64,000 bases of DNA from Achromobacter piechaudii NBRC 102461 (GTDB lineage: Bacteria > Pseudomonadota > Gammaproteobacteria > Burkholderiales > Burkholderiaceae_B). The DNA is taken from assembly GCF_001571245.1 (NCBI RefSeq), contig NZ_BCTK01000005.1, forward strand, positions 372,001-436,000, given 5' to 3'. The translations under genes and the position numbers were made by a program. The notes below the pieces were generated by a model that was not told the origin of the DNA, ran no database searches, and worked only from the letters and a program-made list of their open reading frames with translations. Positions 17,665-27,105 of this stretch are shown in pieces (the stretch's first letter is position 1; every line of letters starts with the position of its first letter).

Positions 17665-17686
17665 TTTAACCACGTTAAGTTTAACT
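17665..17686. promoter_or_regulatory. TTAAC repeats, candidate XRE operator
   Basis: TTAAC-CAC-GTTAA is a perfect 5-3-5 dyad (17666-17678), followed directly by another TTTAAC. It sits between the divergently transcribed XRE gene and the HTH-less LysR-like gene, in an otherwise AT-rich stretch. Confidence 0.45.
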
Positions 17687-17743
17687 CAAACTAGCTATCA
17701 TGAAGACTTTCCATCCTTGTCTTATCGCTTCTTGGGGCCTCTC

Positions 17744-18385
17744 ATGCACGACGCCACCAGCCCACGCCCACAGCTCAGGCTCGCCATAGCGCCTGGTGTG
17801 GCCTCTTCGTACCTAGCTGCATTGCTTGCCCTGCAGCGCGCGGAGGAGCCCGAAGTTTCTATGGAATTTAATGAGGTTACGGCGAGCGATCTCATTACGG
17901 GCCTCTACAAACGGCGCTTCGACGTCGGCCTTTCTCTGAAGCAGGTGAGCGATTCTTCGCTGAAGAGTCTTTCTATTTGGTTCGAGGCGACAGCTCTTGC
18001 CACGCCGCTGCGATACCCACTGCTCCGGCAGCAGTCAATCAGAATAGACGAACTTAAGGAGCACTCCGTGTTTCGATGGAAGGCCGAATATTCTCCTTCG
18101 CTGGACCAGTACCTGTCCTCCATGTCATCAACGGAAAGGCCGAATGTCCAGCATGTCAGTTCTTTTGAGATGTTATTGCTCTGGGTCGCAGCTGGATATG
18201 GCGTAGGGATTTCCTCGCGATCACGCATCGAAACCGCTAGCCAGTGCGGAATCTGCACGCGCCCAATAGCCGATGGCCCCTACGAGGTCATTACGCACCT
18301 GCAGCGACTCTCGGGACAGACGAATCTTGTAGCTGATCGATTTGAGCTTAGAGCCTTGCGAGTTGCCGAGGCGCGTAAAGCATGA
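17744..18385 (+). CDS. LysR-type substrate-binding domain protein without DNA-binding domain
   Basis: A 213-residue protein that begins directly with the LysR effector domain (RPQLRLAIAPGVASSYLAAL). It continues through the hinge region to HVSSFEMLLLWVAAGYGVGI and ends near VADRFELRAL. There is no helix-turn-helix, and the upstream DNA codes for the divergent XRE gene instead, so this is a headless LysR rather than a simple truncation. The ATG at 17744 is preceded by GGGG. An in-frame ATG at 17639 would overlap the XRE gene. Such proteins accompany XRE regulators on clc-type elements; a ligand-sensing partner role is inference. Confidence 0.7.
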   Translation: MHDATSPRPQLRLAIAPGVASSYLAALLALQRAEEPEVSMEFNEVTASDLITGLYKRRFDVGLSLKQVSDSSLKSLSIWFEATALATPLRYPLLRQQSIRIDELKEHSVFRWKAEYSPSLDQYLSSMSSTERPNVQHVSSFEMLLLWVAAGYGVGISSRSRIETASQCGICTRPIADGPYEVITHLQRLSGQTNLVADRFELRALRVAEARKA

Positions 18386-18527
18386 CAACCACGTGCGGTG
18401 CCCGCCCTTGCCGGTGGATTTGCAGCGGGTGCCGGTTCGGGCCAAGGCGCCGTCCAGACGCATCAATTCATCCTGGAAACTGACCTTGATCAATTCAACT
18501 CCCTACAACTTCCAATAGTATGTCCGC

Positions 18528-18983
18528 ATGATCGGCTTAAGGCGCCTTCTCGCAAGATGGAGCCGCTGGATTACCAGCGGCCTAGTCGTAACCTTGCTTT
18601 TCTCGCAGGTTGCGATGGCGATGTACGTCTGTCCCAAGCCAGACCCGAGGGCATCTGTGGAAACCACGCAAATGCGTGCCACGATCTCGATGCAGCAGGC
18701 TGACAAGTTGCCAATGTCGGATTGCACCGGCATGCCTGATTCCATGGACAGCGAAGCGCCACAGTTGTGCCACGCTCATTGCAGTGGCGATCGGGAGTCG
18801 GCGCTTTCATGGCAGGGGCTGGACATTCAGTTTCTCGCGGCGCACGTGATGTGGCTCGCCAACTCGCTGCCCGGGTTGGTTCTCGACCGGGTAGCCCTCA
18901 GGCGGCACGTTACCTACATTCCTCCCAATCCCCGCGCGGGCTTTCCGCCGATCTACCTCACGTTCCAAGTCCTGCGGAATTGA
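18528..18983 (+). CDS. Small exported Cys/Met/His protein preceding the cus operon
   Basis: A 151-residue protein I cannot assign to a named family with certainty. It has an N-terminal hydrophobic segment (WITSGLVVTLLFSQVAMA), then a region with metal-type residues (MYVCPKPD, MSDCTGMPDSMDSE, LCHAHCSGD), and ends PPIYLTFQVLRN. That C-terminal style occurs in small DUF2946-like proteins of metal efflux operons. It precedes the outer-membrane gene of the cus operon by 75 bp, in the same direction. A periplasmic copper-related accessory role is inferred from context. Confidence 0.65.
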   Translation: MIGLRRLLARWSRWITSGLVVTLLFSQVAMAMYVCPKPDPRASVETTQMRATISMQQADKLPMSDCTGMPDSMDSEAPQLCHAHCSGDRESALSWQGLDIQFLAAHVMWLANSLPGLVLDRVALRRHVTYIPPNPRAGFPPIYLTFQVLRN

Positions 18984-19058
18984 TTTATGTGTCCGTGCTC
19001 GCCGCGCACCGATGCGGCAGACCACGTGATTTCGTGAATACCAATTCCGAGGACAACC

Positions 19059-20366
19059 ATGTTTACTCCCTTTTTTGGCGCCCCCGAGGGGCGCCCGTCG
19101 GCGTACGGCCGAGGCACAACGCCGGCCTCGATGCGAGTGCATCGTCTGAAAGCTATCAGCATCGCGTTGGCGGGCAGTGCGCTTGTCTCGCCTGTAGCCT
19201 ACGCCCTCGATTTTGCTGAGGCACGCCTTATCGCGGAGCAGCAGAGCCCACGCATAAGCGCGCAGCAGTTGCAGGTTAACGTCGCCGAATCCGTGCAGAA
19301 GGCAGCAGGCTCGCTGCCCGACCCCAAGCTCTCGCTCGGCATCGAAAACTACCCCATCAGCGGCATGGATCGCTGGAGCATGACGCGCGAATCCATGACG
19401 ATGCAGCGCTTGGCGCTCATGCAGGAAGTGCCCAACAGGGCCAAGCGCGACGCCCAGGTCGCCAGCGCGCAGGCGCGTGTGGATCGAGAACGCGCGGCGC
19501 TGGTTTTGCAGCGATTGCAGATCCGCCAGGAACTCAGCCTGGCGTGGATCGCCGCGCAGGCGGTGGAGCAACGGGAGATACTGCTGACGGAACTGCTCGC
19601 GGAGAACCAGCGCCTGCAAGACAGTCTCCCCGCTCGCGTCGCCGGCGGCACCGCCCAGGCTGGCGATCTGTTGGTCGCGCAACAGGAGGCGCTGACACTC
19701 ACGGACCGCCGTGACGATCTACAGCGGGACCGGGCCAAGGCCAGGGCCGCGTTGCGGCGCTGGGTGGGCTCCAGGGCCGACGAAGCACTGCAAGGCGATC
19801 CAGGCCCGCTCACTCGCCCCGTCGCGCAACTGCGCACAGAACTGGCGAATCACGCGGAGCTTGAACTCTATCCGGCGATGCAAAGCATGGCCCGGGCCGA
19901 GTCCCGCGAAGCCCAATCAGAGACCCGCGGCGATTGGGCCTGGGAGATAGCCTATAGCCGGCGTGATCGCCGATGGGGCGACATGGTGTCATTTCAGGTG
20001 ACATTCGATCTGCCTTGGCAGAAGGATCGACGCCAAGTGCCCATGATCGAGGCAAAACGGCACGAGTTGGAACGTCTGGACGCCGAACGCGAAGACGTGG
20101 CGCGGCGGCATTTGCAGGAGCTGGACGACAGCGCCGCCGAACTCCAAGCGTTGAACAGCCAGATCGACCGCCTGCAGACCGCCGGCTTGCAACTGGTACG
20201 GAACCGAGCGGCACTTGCATTGAGCAACTACCGATCCGCCAAGGGGGACCTGAGCGCTGTGCTCAGTGCACGCGCCCAGGTGCTGGAGACGCGCATGCGT
20301 CTGATCGACCTTGGAGCGCAGCGCGACAGCCTCGTCGCCCGACTGAACAGCCTGATCGCGGACTGA
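19059..20366 (+). CDS. cusC: TolC-family outer-membrane efflux protein (CusC-like)
   Basis: A 435-residue outer-membrane channel of a metal RND efflux system. The start at 19059 has GAGGAC upstream. It gives an unusually long 49-residue leader, and the signal peptide proper begins at the in-frame ATG at 19131 (MRVHRLKAISIALAGSAL), which lacks a clear Shine-Dalgarno sequence. The rest shows two OEP repeats with long alpha-helical heptads rich in Gln, Arg and Glu. It forms an operon with cusB and cusA: 15 bp to the cusB ATG and a 4-bp overlap to cusA. Confidence 0.9.
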   Translation: MFTPFFGAPEGRPSAYGRGTTPASMRVHRLKAISIALAGSALVSPVAYALDFAEARLIAEQQSPRISAQQLQVNVAESVQKAAGSLPDPKLSLGIENYPISGMDRWSMTRESMTMQRLALMQEVPNRAKRDAQVASAQARVDRERAALVLQRLQIRQELSLAWIAAQAVEQREILLTELLAENQRLQDSLPARVAGGTAQAGDLLVAQQEALTLTDRRDDLQRDRAKARAALRRWVGSRADEALQGDPGPLTRPVAQLRTELANHAELELYPAMQSMARAESREAQSETRGDWAWEIAYSRRDRRWGDMVSFQVTFDLPWQKDRRQVPMIEAKRHELERLDAEREDVARRHLQELDDSAAELQALNSQIDRLQTAGLQLVRNRAALALSNYRSAKGDLSAVLSARAQVLETRMRLIDLGAQRDSLVARLNSLIAD

Positions 20367-20381
20367 GTGGAGACCCTCGCC

Positions 20382-21899
20382 ATGAATACCTCTTCGAGAA
20401 ACATCCTTGCCGGCTTGACGCTGGTTGCTGCCGGTATTGCCGTTGGATGGGGCGTCGCCCAATGGCGCGCCGGCCACCTCAGCGGCTCCCCCGCTGCCAA
20501 CGTCACCGTTGCAAGCGCTCCGACCGAGCGGAAGGTGCTGTATTGGTACGACCCGATGGTGCCGACCCAGAAGTTCGACAAGCCCGGCAAGTCGCCCTAC
20601 ATGGACATGCCGTTGATGCCGAAGTACGCGGATGAAGACACGCAAGACAGCACGGGCCTCAGCGTGTCGGCGCAAGCGGTGCAAGCCCTAGGGCTGCGTA
20701 CAGCCGAAGTCCTGCAAGGCAAGATCGGCGCAGATGTGAACGTCGTGGGCACCGTGCTGCTCAACGACCGCGACGTCAGCATCGTGCAGGCGCGGACCGC
20801 CGGCTTCGTCGAGCGTGTCTACGCACGGGCTGCGGGCGACGTGATCGCAGCAGGGGCACCGCTGGCTGACCTATTGCTGCCGGAGTGGATCGCCGCACAG
20901 CGCGAGTTTCTCTCGGTTCGCGCGATGGGCGACGCACCGTTGACCGCAGCTGCCCGCCAACGGCTGCTGCTGCTCGGCATGCCGCAAGCCCTGATCGCCC
21001 AGGTGGAGCGCACAGGCGAGCCCAAGGGGCTGTACACGGTCACAACACCTCAAGGCGGCTTGGTGGCCGAACTGATGGTGCGCCAGGGCATGACGGTTTC
21101 CGCCGGGGAAAGCCTGGCCAGGGTGAATGGCTTGGCCTCGGTGTGGATCGAAGCGGCCGTCCCCGAAGCACAAAGCGGACCATTGCAGGTCGGCCAAACG
21201 GCGCAGGTCCGGCTGGCGGCGTTTCCCGGTGAAGTGCTCCAGGCGCGCATCGTGAGCATCCTGCCCGAAGCCAACCGCGACACCCGTACGGTGCGAGTGC
21301 GGCTTGAAATGGCCAATCCCGGCCAGCGCCTGAAGGCCGGCATGTCCGGCCAGATCGCGCTCAAAGGCAACGAACAGCCCGCGCTGCTTGTTCCCAGCGA
21401 AGCGGTCATCCGCACCGGCAAGCGCGCACTGGCCTATGTGGTCGATGGACCCGGCAAGTTCCATCCCGTGGAGGTCCAGGTGGGCGCGGAGGTAGGCGAT
21501 CAACTGGTGGTCAACGGCGGGCTCGCGGCGGGACAGCAGGTGGTGGCCTCGGCGCAGTTCCTGATCGATTCGGAAGCCAGCCTGCGGGGCGTGCTGCCTG
21601 CAGGTGCCGCGGCGTCCGCGCCTGCATCGCCGCACAACGGGCACGGCACCTCGTCGCCAACGGCCGCGGCCACCAACGCTTTCGTGGTGCGCGGCGTGAT
21701 CGAGGAGATGTCGCCCACCGAGCTGACGCTGGCGCACGAGGCCGTGCCAGCCCTCCAATGGCCGGCCATGACCATGGGCTTCAAGCTGAGCAGCCCGCAG
21801 CTCGCCGCGGGTCTTTCGGTTCGGCAGCAGGTGCGATTCACCTTCTCCAAGCAAGGTGAGGGCTACGTGATCACCGCCATCGAAAAGGTGCAGCCATGA
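20382..21899 (+). CDS. cusB: RND periplasmic adaptor with heavy-metal-binding and CusF-like domains
   Basis: A 505-residue membrane-fusion protein. After a signal/anchor segment comes a heavy-metal-binding domain (about residues 48-80, [20 protein letters not shown], then MDMPLMPKY), then barrel-sandwich and beta-barrel adaptor domains. A Ser/Ala/Pro linker leads to a C-terminal CusF-like domain of about 75 residues ([42 protein letters not shown]). CusF normally is a separate periplasmic Cu(I)/Ag(I) chaperone; here it is fused to the adaptor. The ATG at 20382 follows GGAG; a GTG at 20367 is also in frame. It overlaps cusA by ATGA. Confidence 0.92.
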   Translation: MNTSSRNILAGLTLVAAGIAVGWGVAQWRAGHLSGSPAANVTVASAPTERKVLYWYDPMVPTQKFDKPGKSPYMDMPLMPKYADEDTQDSTGLSVSAQAVQALGLRTAEVLQGKIGADVNVVGTVLLNDRDVSIVQARTAGFVERVYARAAGDVIAAGAPLADLLLPEWIAAQREFLSVRAMGDAPLTAAARQRLLLLGMPQALIAQVERTGEPKGLYTVTTPQGGLVAELMVRQGMTVSAGESLARVNGLASVWIEAAVPEAQSGPLQVGQTAQVRLAAFPGEVLQARIVSILPEANRDTRTVRVRLEMANPGQRLKAGMSGQIALKGNEQPALLVPSEAVIRTGKRALAYVVDGPGKFHPVEVQVGAEVGDQLVVNGGLAAGQQVVASAQFLIDSEASLRGVLPAGAAASAPASPHNGHGTSSPTAAATNAFVVRGVIEEMSPTELTLAHEAVPALQWPAMTMGFKLSSPQLAAGLSVRQQVRFTFSKQGEGYVITAIEKVQP

Positions 21900-24800
21900 T
21901 CGCCAAGCTGATTCGATGGTCGGTGGCCAATCGCTTCCTGGTGCTGCTGGCCACCGCCATGCTCACGGCATGGGGCGTGTGGGGCGTTCGCAGCACGCCC
22001 GTGGATGCGCTGCCGGACTTGTCAGACGTGCAGGTCATCATTCGCACCAACTACCCAGGACAGGCGCCGCAGATCGTCGAGAACCAGGTCACCTACCCGT
22101 TGGCCACCACCATGCTGTCGGTGCCAGGGGCCAAGACCGTGCGCGGCTTCTCGTTCTTTGGCGACTCGTTCGTCTATGTCTTGTTCGAGGACGGAACCGA
22201 CCTGTACTGGGCCCGCTCACGGGTACTGGAATACCTGAACCAGGTCCAGGGCCGATTGCCCGCCACGGCGAAGCCGGCCCTGGGTCCGGACGCCACAGGC
22301 GTCGGCTGGATCTTCCAGTACGCGCTCGTGGATCGCACGGGCAAGAACGATCTGGCGCAACTGCGTGCGTTGCAGGACTGGTTCCTGAAGTTCGAACTCA
22401 AGAGCCTGCCCAACGTGGCCGAGGTGGCATCGGTGGGGGGCATGGTCAAGCAGTACCAGGTCGTGCTCGACCCGATCAAGTTGGCGTCCTATGGCCTCAG
22501 TCAGGCTCAAGTCCGCGATGCCCTGATGGGGGCCAACCAGGAGACCGGCGGCTCCGTCCTGGAATTGTCAGGCGCGGAGTACATGGTCCGCGCGAGCGGC
22601 TACCTCAAGACCCTGGACGAGTTCCGGGAGATCCCCTTGACGGCACGCGGCGGTGTGCCGGTGCGGCTGGGGGATGTTGCGACGCTCCAGATAGGCCCGG
22701 AGATGCGGCGTGGCATTGCCGAACTCGACGGAGAAGGCGAGGTCGCCGGCGGCGTGGTGGTGCTGCGCTCCGGCAAGAATGCCCAGGAGACGATCGCTGC
22801 CGTCAAGGCCAAGCTCGCGGAGCTGCAGGGCAGCCTGCCGCCGGGCGTCGAGATCGTCACCACCTACGACCGCAGCGCGCTGATCGAGCGGGCCATTCGC
22901 AATCTCACGACCAAGCTAGGCGAAGAGTTTCTGGTGGTGGCGCTGGTCTGCGCACTGTTCCTTTGGCATCTTCGTTCTGCGCTGGTGGCCATCATCTCGC
23001 TACCTCTGGGCGTGATGACGGCGTTCTTGGTCATGCGCTACCAGGGCATCAACGCCAACATCATGTCGCTGGGGGGGATTGCCATCGCCGTGGGGGCGAT
23101 GGTGGATGCAGCGGTGGTGATGATCGAGAACGCCCACAAGAAGCTGGAGGCTTGGCAGCACGCGCACCCAGATCAACGGCTGCAGGGCAAGGAACGGTGG
23201 GACGTGATCACACAGGCCGCGGAGGAAGTCGGTCCTGCGCTCTTCTTCTCGCTGCTCATCATCACGCTCTCGTTCATCCCGGTCTTCACCCTAGAAGCGC
23301 AGGAAGGCCGGCTGTTCGGCCCGCTGGCGTTCACCAAGACCTACGCGATGGCCGCGGCCGCAGGGCTGTCAGTGACGCTGATTCCCGTACTCATGGGCTA
23401 CTGGATTCGCGGGCGTATCCCGGATGAGCAGAAGAACCCCATCACCCGCATCCTGATTGCAGCCTACCGGCCAGCACTGGAGTGGGTACTGCGCCGGCCC
23501 AAGGCGACGCTGCTGATCGCCGTGCTGGCCTTGGCGACCACGGCCTGGCCCTTGGCGCGGCTCGGCGGTGAGTTTCTGCCGAGGTTGGACGAAGGGGACC
23601 TGCTCTACATGCCCTCGGCCCTGCCGGGACTCTCGGCGCAGCGCGCCACGGAGTTGCTGCAGCTGAGCAACCGCATGATCAAGACCGTACCTGAAGTGGA
23701 CAAGGTGTTCGGCAAGGCAGGACGGGCCGAAACTGCGACCGATCCGGCGCCCCTGGAGATGTTCGAGACCACGGTTAAGCTCAAGCCCAGGGAACAATGG
23801 CGTCCAGGCATGACGCCCGAGAAGCTCGTGGAAGAGCTGGATCGTGCCGTGAAGATCCCGGGCCTGTCCAATATCTGGATTCCCCCTATCCGCAATCGCA
23901 TCGATATGCTGGCTACCGGCATCAAGAGCCCGATCGGGGTGAAGGTGACCGGCAACGACCTGGGCGTGATCGATCGCATCGCTGCAGAGGTCGAGCAGGT
24001 CGCCAAGGGCATTCCCGGCGTGACGTCGTCACTCGCGGAGCGCTTGACGGGCGGGCGCTACGTGGATGTTCAGATCGACCGCGTAGCCGCCGGTCGCTAC
24101 GGCCTGAACATCGCCGATGTCCAGGCGGTCATCGCCGGCGCGGTGGGTGGCGAAAACGTCTCGGAAACGGTCGAGGGGCTTGCCCGCTTTCCGATCAATC
24201 TGCGCTACGCGCGAGAATGGCGTGATTCACCACAACGGCTGGCAGAACTACCCATCTTCACGCCGATGGGTCAGCAGATCACGTTGGGGACCGTGGCACG
24301 CATCGCGATCACCGATGGACCGCCCATGCTCAAGAGCGAGAACGCACGGCCCTCCGGTTGGGTCTATGTCGATGTGCGCGGCCGTGATCTAGCCTCGGTG
24401 GCCAACGAACTGCGCGATGCCATCGGGCAGCAGGTCAAGCTGGAGCCGGGTGTGAGCATCACCTACTCCGGGCAGTTCGAATACATGGAGCGGGCCAATG
24501 CACGCCTGAAGGTTGTGGTGCCTGCCACCCTGTTGATCATCTTCGTTCTGTTGTACCTGACCTTCGCGCGTGTGGACGAAGCGGGCTTGATCATGGCGAC
24601 CTTGCCCTTCGCGCTCACGGGGGGCATCTGGTTCCTGTACCTGCTGAATTACAACCTGTCCATCGCCACCGGCGTGGGATTCATTGCGCTGGCAGGTGTG
24701 GCGGCGGAGTTCGGCGTGGTGATGCTCATCTATTTGAAGCAGGCCTTGGCGGAACGTTGCCCCGATGGGCGCAACCCAACGCGAGAAGAACTGCTAGATG

Positions 24801-25015
24801 CGATCCGGGAAGGGGCGGTGCTGCGCGTGCGCCCAAAAGCGATGACCGTTGCGGTCATCCTGGCGGGCCTGGTACCCATTGTTTGGAGCAGCGGCACGGG
24901 CTCTGAAGTCATGAGCCGCATAGCAGCTCCGATGCTCGGCGGGATGGTGACCGCACCGTTGCTGTCGCTGTTCGTGATTCCGGCTGCCTATCTGCTGATG
25001 CGTAAGCCGCGCTAA
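21896..25015 (+). CDS. cusA: Heavy-metal RND efflux pump CusA (Cu+/Ag+ type)
   Basis: A 1039-residue inner-membrane pump driven by protons that expels Cu(I)/Ag(I) through CusB and CusC. Twelve transmembrane helices and two large periplasmic loops fit the family. The helix-4 signature [20 protein letters not shown] followed by [11 protein letters not shown] is that of the HME4 (monovalent copper/silver) subfamily, not the DFG-type of zinc/cobalt CzcA. The ATG overlaps the cusB stop. A hairpin at 25026-25055 follows its stop codon. Confidence 0.95.
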   Translation: MIAKLIRWSVANRFLVLLATAMLTAWGVWGVRSTPVDALPDLSDVQVIIRTNYPGQAPQIVENQVTYPLATTMLSVPGAKTVRGFSFFGDSFVYVLFEDGTDLYWARSRVLEYLNQVQGRLPATAKPALGPDATGVGWIFQYALVDRTGKNDLAQLRALQDWFLKFELKSLPNVAEVASVGGMVKQYQVVLDPIKLASYGLSQAQVRDALMGANQETGGSVLELSGAEYMVRASGYLKTLDEFREIPLTARGGVPVRLGDVATLQIGPEMRRGIAELDGEGEVAGGVVVLRSGKNAQETIAAVKAKLAELQGSLPPGVEIVTTYDRSALIERAIRNLTTKLGEEFLVVALVCALFLWHLRSALVAIISLPLGVMTAFLVMRYQGINANIMSLGGIAIAVGAMVDAAVVMIENAHKKLEAWQHAHPDQRLQGKERWDVITQAAEEVGPALFFSLLIITLSFIPVFTLEAQEGRLFGPLAFTKTYAMAAAAGLSVTLIPVLMGYWIRGRIPDEQKNPITRILIAAYRPALEWVLRRPKATLLIAVLALATTAWPLARLGGEFLPRLDEGDLLYMPSALPGLSAQRATELLQLSNRMIKTVPEVDKVFGKAGRAETATDPAPLEMFETTVKLKPREQWRPGMTPEKLVEELDRAVKIPGLSNIWIPPIRNRIDMLATGIKSPIGVKVTGNDLGVIDRIAAEVEQVAKGIPGVTSSLAERLTGGRYVDVQIDRVAAGRYGLNIADVQAVIAGAVGGENVSETVEGLARFPINLRYAREWRDSPQRLAELPIFTPMGQQITLGTVARIAITDGPPMLKSENARPSGWVYVDVRGRDLASVANELRDAIGQQVKLEPGVSITYSGQFEYMERANARLKVVVPATLLIIFVLLYLTFARVDEAGLIMATLPFALTGGIWFLYLLNYNLSIATGVGFIALAGVAAEFGVVMLIYLKQALAERCPDGRNPTREELLDAIREGAVLRVRPKAMTVAVILAGLVPIVWSSGTGSEVMSRIAAPMLGGMVTAPLLSLFVIPAAYLLMRKPR

Positions 25016-25025
25016 CGTTGCAACG

Positions 25026-25055
25026 CGGCAGGGTCTCATAACCGAGGCCCTGCCG
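25026..25055 (+). terminator. Hairpin after cusA
   Basis: CGGCAGGG pairs with CCCTGCCG (8 bp), extended inside by CTC/GAG around an ATAACC loop after one mismatch. It begins 11 bp after the cusA stop codon. There is no T run, so the terminator call is moderate. Confidence 0.5.
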
Positions 25056-25113
25056 TCTCCGGTGCGGCCTATCGGCACCCCAAGTGAATAACCTATTGAA
25101 ACATCACACCTAG

Positions 25114-26410
25114 CAGGCTGCTGAAGAACCTCTCTATCCGTAGACTATTGGGATAGTCACTTCATTCAATGCCATGCGCGGTGTAGACGTCTTCAGCGAG
25201 CAGTTATTCACGGTCAAGCGGCTGGAGGAGTTCATCCCAGCCAGCCATCCGTTGCGTCCGGTGCGGGAGATGGTCAACGAGGCGCTGCGGCGCCTGGACG
25301 GGCTGTTCGAGCGGATGTACGAGCCGAGCTACAAGGGAGGCCGCCCGAGCATCGCGCCGGAGAAGCTGGCGCGGGCGATGCTGCTGCAGGTGTTCTACAG
25401 CATCCGATCGGAGCGGCAGCTGATGGAGCAGGTGCAGTACAACCTGCTGTTTCGCTGGTTCATCGGGCTGTCGATGGACGATGCGGTGTGGGTGCCGACA
25501 GTGTTCACCAAGAACCGCGAACGGCTGATCGAGCATGACGTGGTGGTGGCCTTGTTCAACGAGATCGTGGCGATGGCCGACGCCCGTGGCTGGCTGTCGG
25601 GCGAGCACTTCAGCGTGGACGGGACGCTGATCCAGGCTTGGGCCGGTCACAAGAGCTTCGTGCGCAAGGACGGCGGTGAGGATGGCGACGGGACGGACTT
25701 CCGGGGCAAGTCACGGGGCAACGACACGCATGCCTCCACGACCGATCCAGATGCACGGTTGTACCGCAAGGGCAAGACGGCGAGCGAACTGCGCTACATG
25801 GGCCACACGCTGGCAGACAACCGGCACGGCCTGATCGCTAATGCGCGGGTGACTCATGCCGACGGCTACGCCGAGCGTGAAGCGGCCAAGGCGATGATCG
25901 GCGATGCACGCCAGGCCAACCCCGACGGTGCGCTGACGCTGGGTGCGGACAAGGGCTACGACGCAGCCGAGTTCGTCGAGGCTTTGCAGGAGATCGGGGT
26001 TGCTGCGCACATTGCGCAGAACACCAGCAACCGCCGCTCGGCGGTGCCTGATGCCATCGCCACGAGCGCCGGTTACGCGATCTCGCAGACCAAGCGGAAG
26101 CTGATCGAGCAGGGCTTTGGCTGGGCCAAGCTGATCGGCAACATCCGGCAGGTGATGGTGCGGGGCCTGGCCAAGGTGGATCAGATGTTCATGTTGAACA
26201 TGACCGCCTACAACCTGGTGCGCATGCGCACCTTGGGACAGTTGTGCCTGCAGGGCGGGATAAGGGCATGAAAAGGGCGGGAATCGTGTTGAAACCGGCG
26301 CTCAAGGCCCTGAATCGGCACCTTCATGCCCAATCTGTGGCCATTGCAATCACTCGGAACGGAATAACGGCCTTACCGCTCCGCACATCAGATGGTTCTT
26401 CAGCAGCCTG
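25114..26410. mobile_element. IS5-family insertion sequence (complete, 1297 bp)
   Basis: The 17-bp terminal inverted repeats are perfect: CAGGCTGCTGAAGAACC at 25114-25130 and its complement at 26394-26410. The element is flanked on both sides by CTAG (25110-25113 and 26411-26414), the 4-bp target typical of IS5-subgroup elements. The single transposase gene is intact. It is inserted between the cus operon and the integrase-proximal end of the element, and it does not interrupt a recognisable gene. Confidence 0.93.
25174..26271 (+). CDS. IS5-family transposase
   Basis: A 365-residue DDE transposase. The N-terminal IS5 domain (VDVFSEQLFTVKRLEEFIP to GGRPSIAPEKLARAMLLQV) is followed by catalytic acidic residues in FSVDGTLIQAW, LGADKGYDAAEFVEAL and RKLIEQGFGWAK, the last with the Y/R/E-type spacing. 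It is intact and enclosed by perfect inverted repeats, so it is probably active. Confidence 0.93.
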   Translation: MRGVDVFSEQLFTVKRLEEFIPASHPLRPVREMVNEALRRLDGLFERMYEPSYKGGRPSIAPEKLARAMLLQVFYSIRSERQLMEQVQYNLLFRWFIGLSMDDAVWVPTVFTKNRERLIEHDVVVALFNEIVAMADARGWLSGEHFSVDGTLIQAWAGHKSFVRKDGGEDGDGTDFRGKSRGNDTHASTTDPDARLYRKGKTASELRYMGHTLADNRHGLIANARVTHADGYAEREAAKAMIGDARQANPDGALTLGADKGYDAAEFVEALQEIGVAAHIAQNTSNRRSAVPDAIATSAGYAISQTKRKLIEQGFGWAKLIGNIRQVMVRGLAKVDQMFMLNMTAYNLVRMRTLGQLCLQGGIRA

Positions 26411-26591
26411 CTAGGGCAAGTTGAATACTGTAAATCGCATCTCGTACAGTCAGTTCTCGTTTCGACAGTCGCTCCCCGAAGCGCGATATTCGAGTATGTT
26501 GATTTCTCCTTTCGATTCCACATAAGACATCTGCGCCGGAATTATTCCGCACTTTCCATAGGTGGGCGTGAGCCCGATGACCTTAGCGATA

Positions 26592-26783
26592 TCAAGCGTC
26601 ATTCCGTAGCGATAATGGACGACGGGAGGCAGGATTCTTTCCTGCGTTCAAGGCATATGCACGTGTGGAAGCTTCATTTGCTTGCAGCGTTTCACCATAC
26701 AGTCGATCCGTCGAGCCGTCAGCAAAGGCGGGAGCAGGAGCGATAATTGCTAGTGCGATGATGTAATGTCTGAATAACTTCAT
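26592..26783 (-). CDS. Small exported protein, possibly copper-responsive (PtrA-like)
   Basis: A 63-residue protein with a clear signal peptide (HYIIALAIIAPAPAFA) and a short polar mature part (DGSTDRLYGETLQANEAST). It resembles small copper-induced periplasmic proteins of the PtrA type only in size and layout, so the assignment is tentative. GGGAG precedes the ATG. A 10-bp perfect hairpin at 26787-26813 contains that Shine-Dalgarno sequence, and a degenerate cop box lies at 26852-26867. It is the only gene in the 690 bp between the IS and the integrase. Confidence 0.6.
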   Translation of the reverse strand: MKLFRHYIIALAIIAPAPAFADGSTDRLYGETLQANEASTRAYALNAGKNPASRRPLSLRNDA

Positions 26784-26786
26784 TTT

Positions 26787-26813
26787 TTAAATCTCCCTCA
26801 GTAGGAGATTTAA
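26787..26813 (-). promoter_or_regulatory. Hairpin enclosing the Shine-Dalgarno of the small exported gene
   Basis: TTAAATCTCC and GGAGATTTAA are perfect 10-bp arms around a 7-base loop. On the minus-strand transcript the start-proximal arm contains the GGAG Shine-Dalgarno four bases before the ATG at 26783. Closed, it would block ribosome binding, which suggests translational control. Confidence 0.6.
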
Positions 26814-26851
26814 TCCTAGGAATTCAGACATTTCAGTGAGATGACGACCCC

Positions 26852-26867
26852 ATTACATCTCGCTAAT
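26852..26867. promoter_or_regulatory. Degenerate cop box upstream of the small exported gene
   Basis: ATTACAT-CT-CGCTAAT keeps the perfect left half-site of the 7843-7858 cop box, and the right arm matches in its last four bases. It is 69 bp upstream of the ATG at 26783, in the correct region for activation on the minus strand. Confidence 0.4.
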
Positions 26868-27037
26868 TACTGCGGCGCGCTCACTAATACGACCACTACA
26901 TTCTGGGACGACGTAGGGGCTGACTCAGTCCGGTTGTAGCCGCTCAGAAGTCTGTGGCCTTCAGGATGGCCGCACGCCTCATCGCGCCGCGCCGTATGCG
27001 CTGTGGACTGCAAAGGCCCGCATCCTGTAGCTCAATT

Positions 27038-27070
27038 CCGACGGCCAAAGCATCCATCTTTGGCCGTCGG
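27038..27070 (-). terminator. Long perfect hairpin downstream of the integrase
   Basis: CCGACGGCCAAAG and CTTTGGCCGTCGG are perfect 13-bp arms with a 7-base loop, 36 bp beyond the integrase stop. There is no T run on the minus strand, so it may terminate, stabilise the transcript end, or serve as a protein site near the element end. Confidence 0.5.
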
Positions 27071-27105
27071 CCAGCGTCAGGCACTTTCGAGCATTGCCGC
27101 ATCAT

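Larger units (their letters stand above)
26784..27105. other. Non-coding stretch before the integrase gene, with hairpins
   Basis: No gene is seen in these 322 bp. It contains the Shine-Dalgarno hairpin and cop-box-like site of the small minus-strand gene, and a 13-bp perfect hairpin at 27038-27070. The sequence is more AT-rich than its neighbours in its first third. Confidence 0.6.

Noticed and set aside
18481..18500. A second FNR-like site upstream of the cus operon (TTGATCAATTCAA)
   Set aside because: The right half-site does not align with the correct spacing, so the match is not better than chance.
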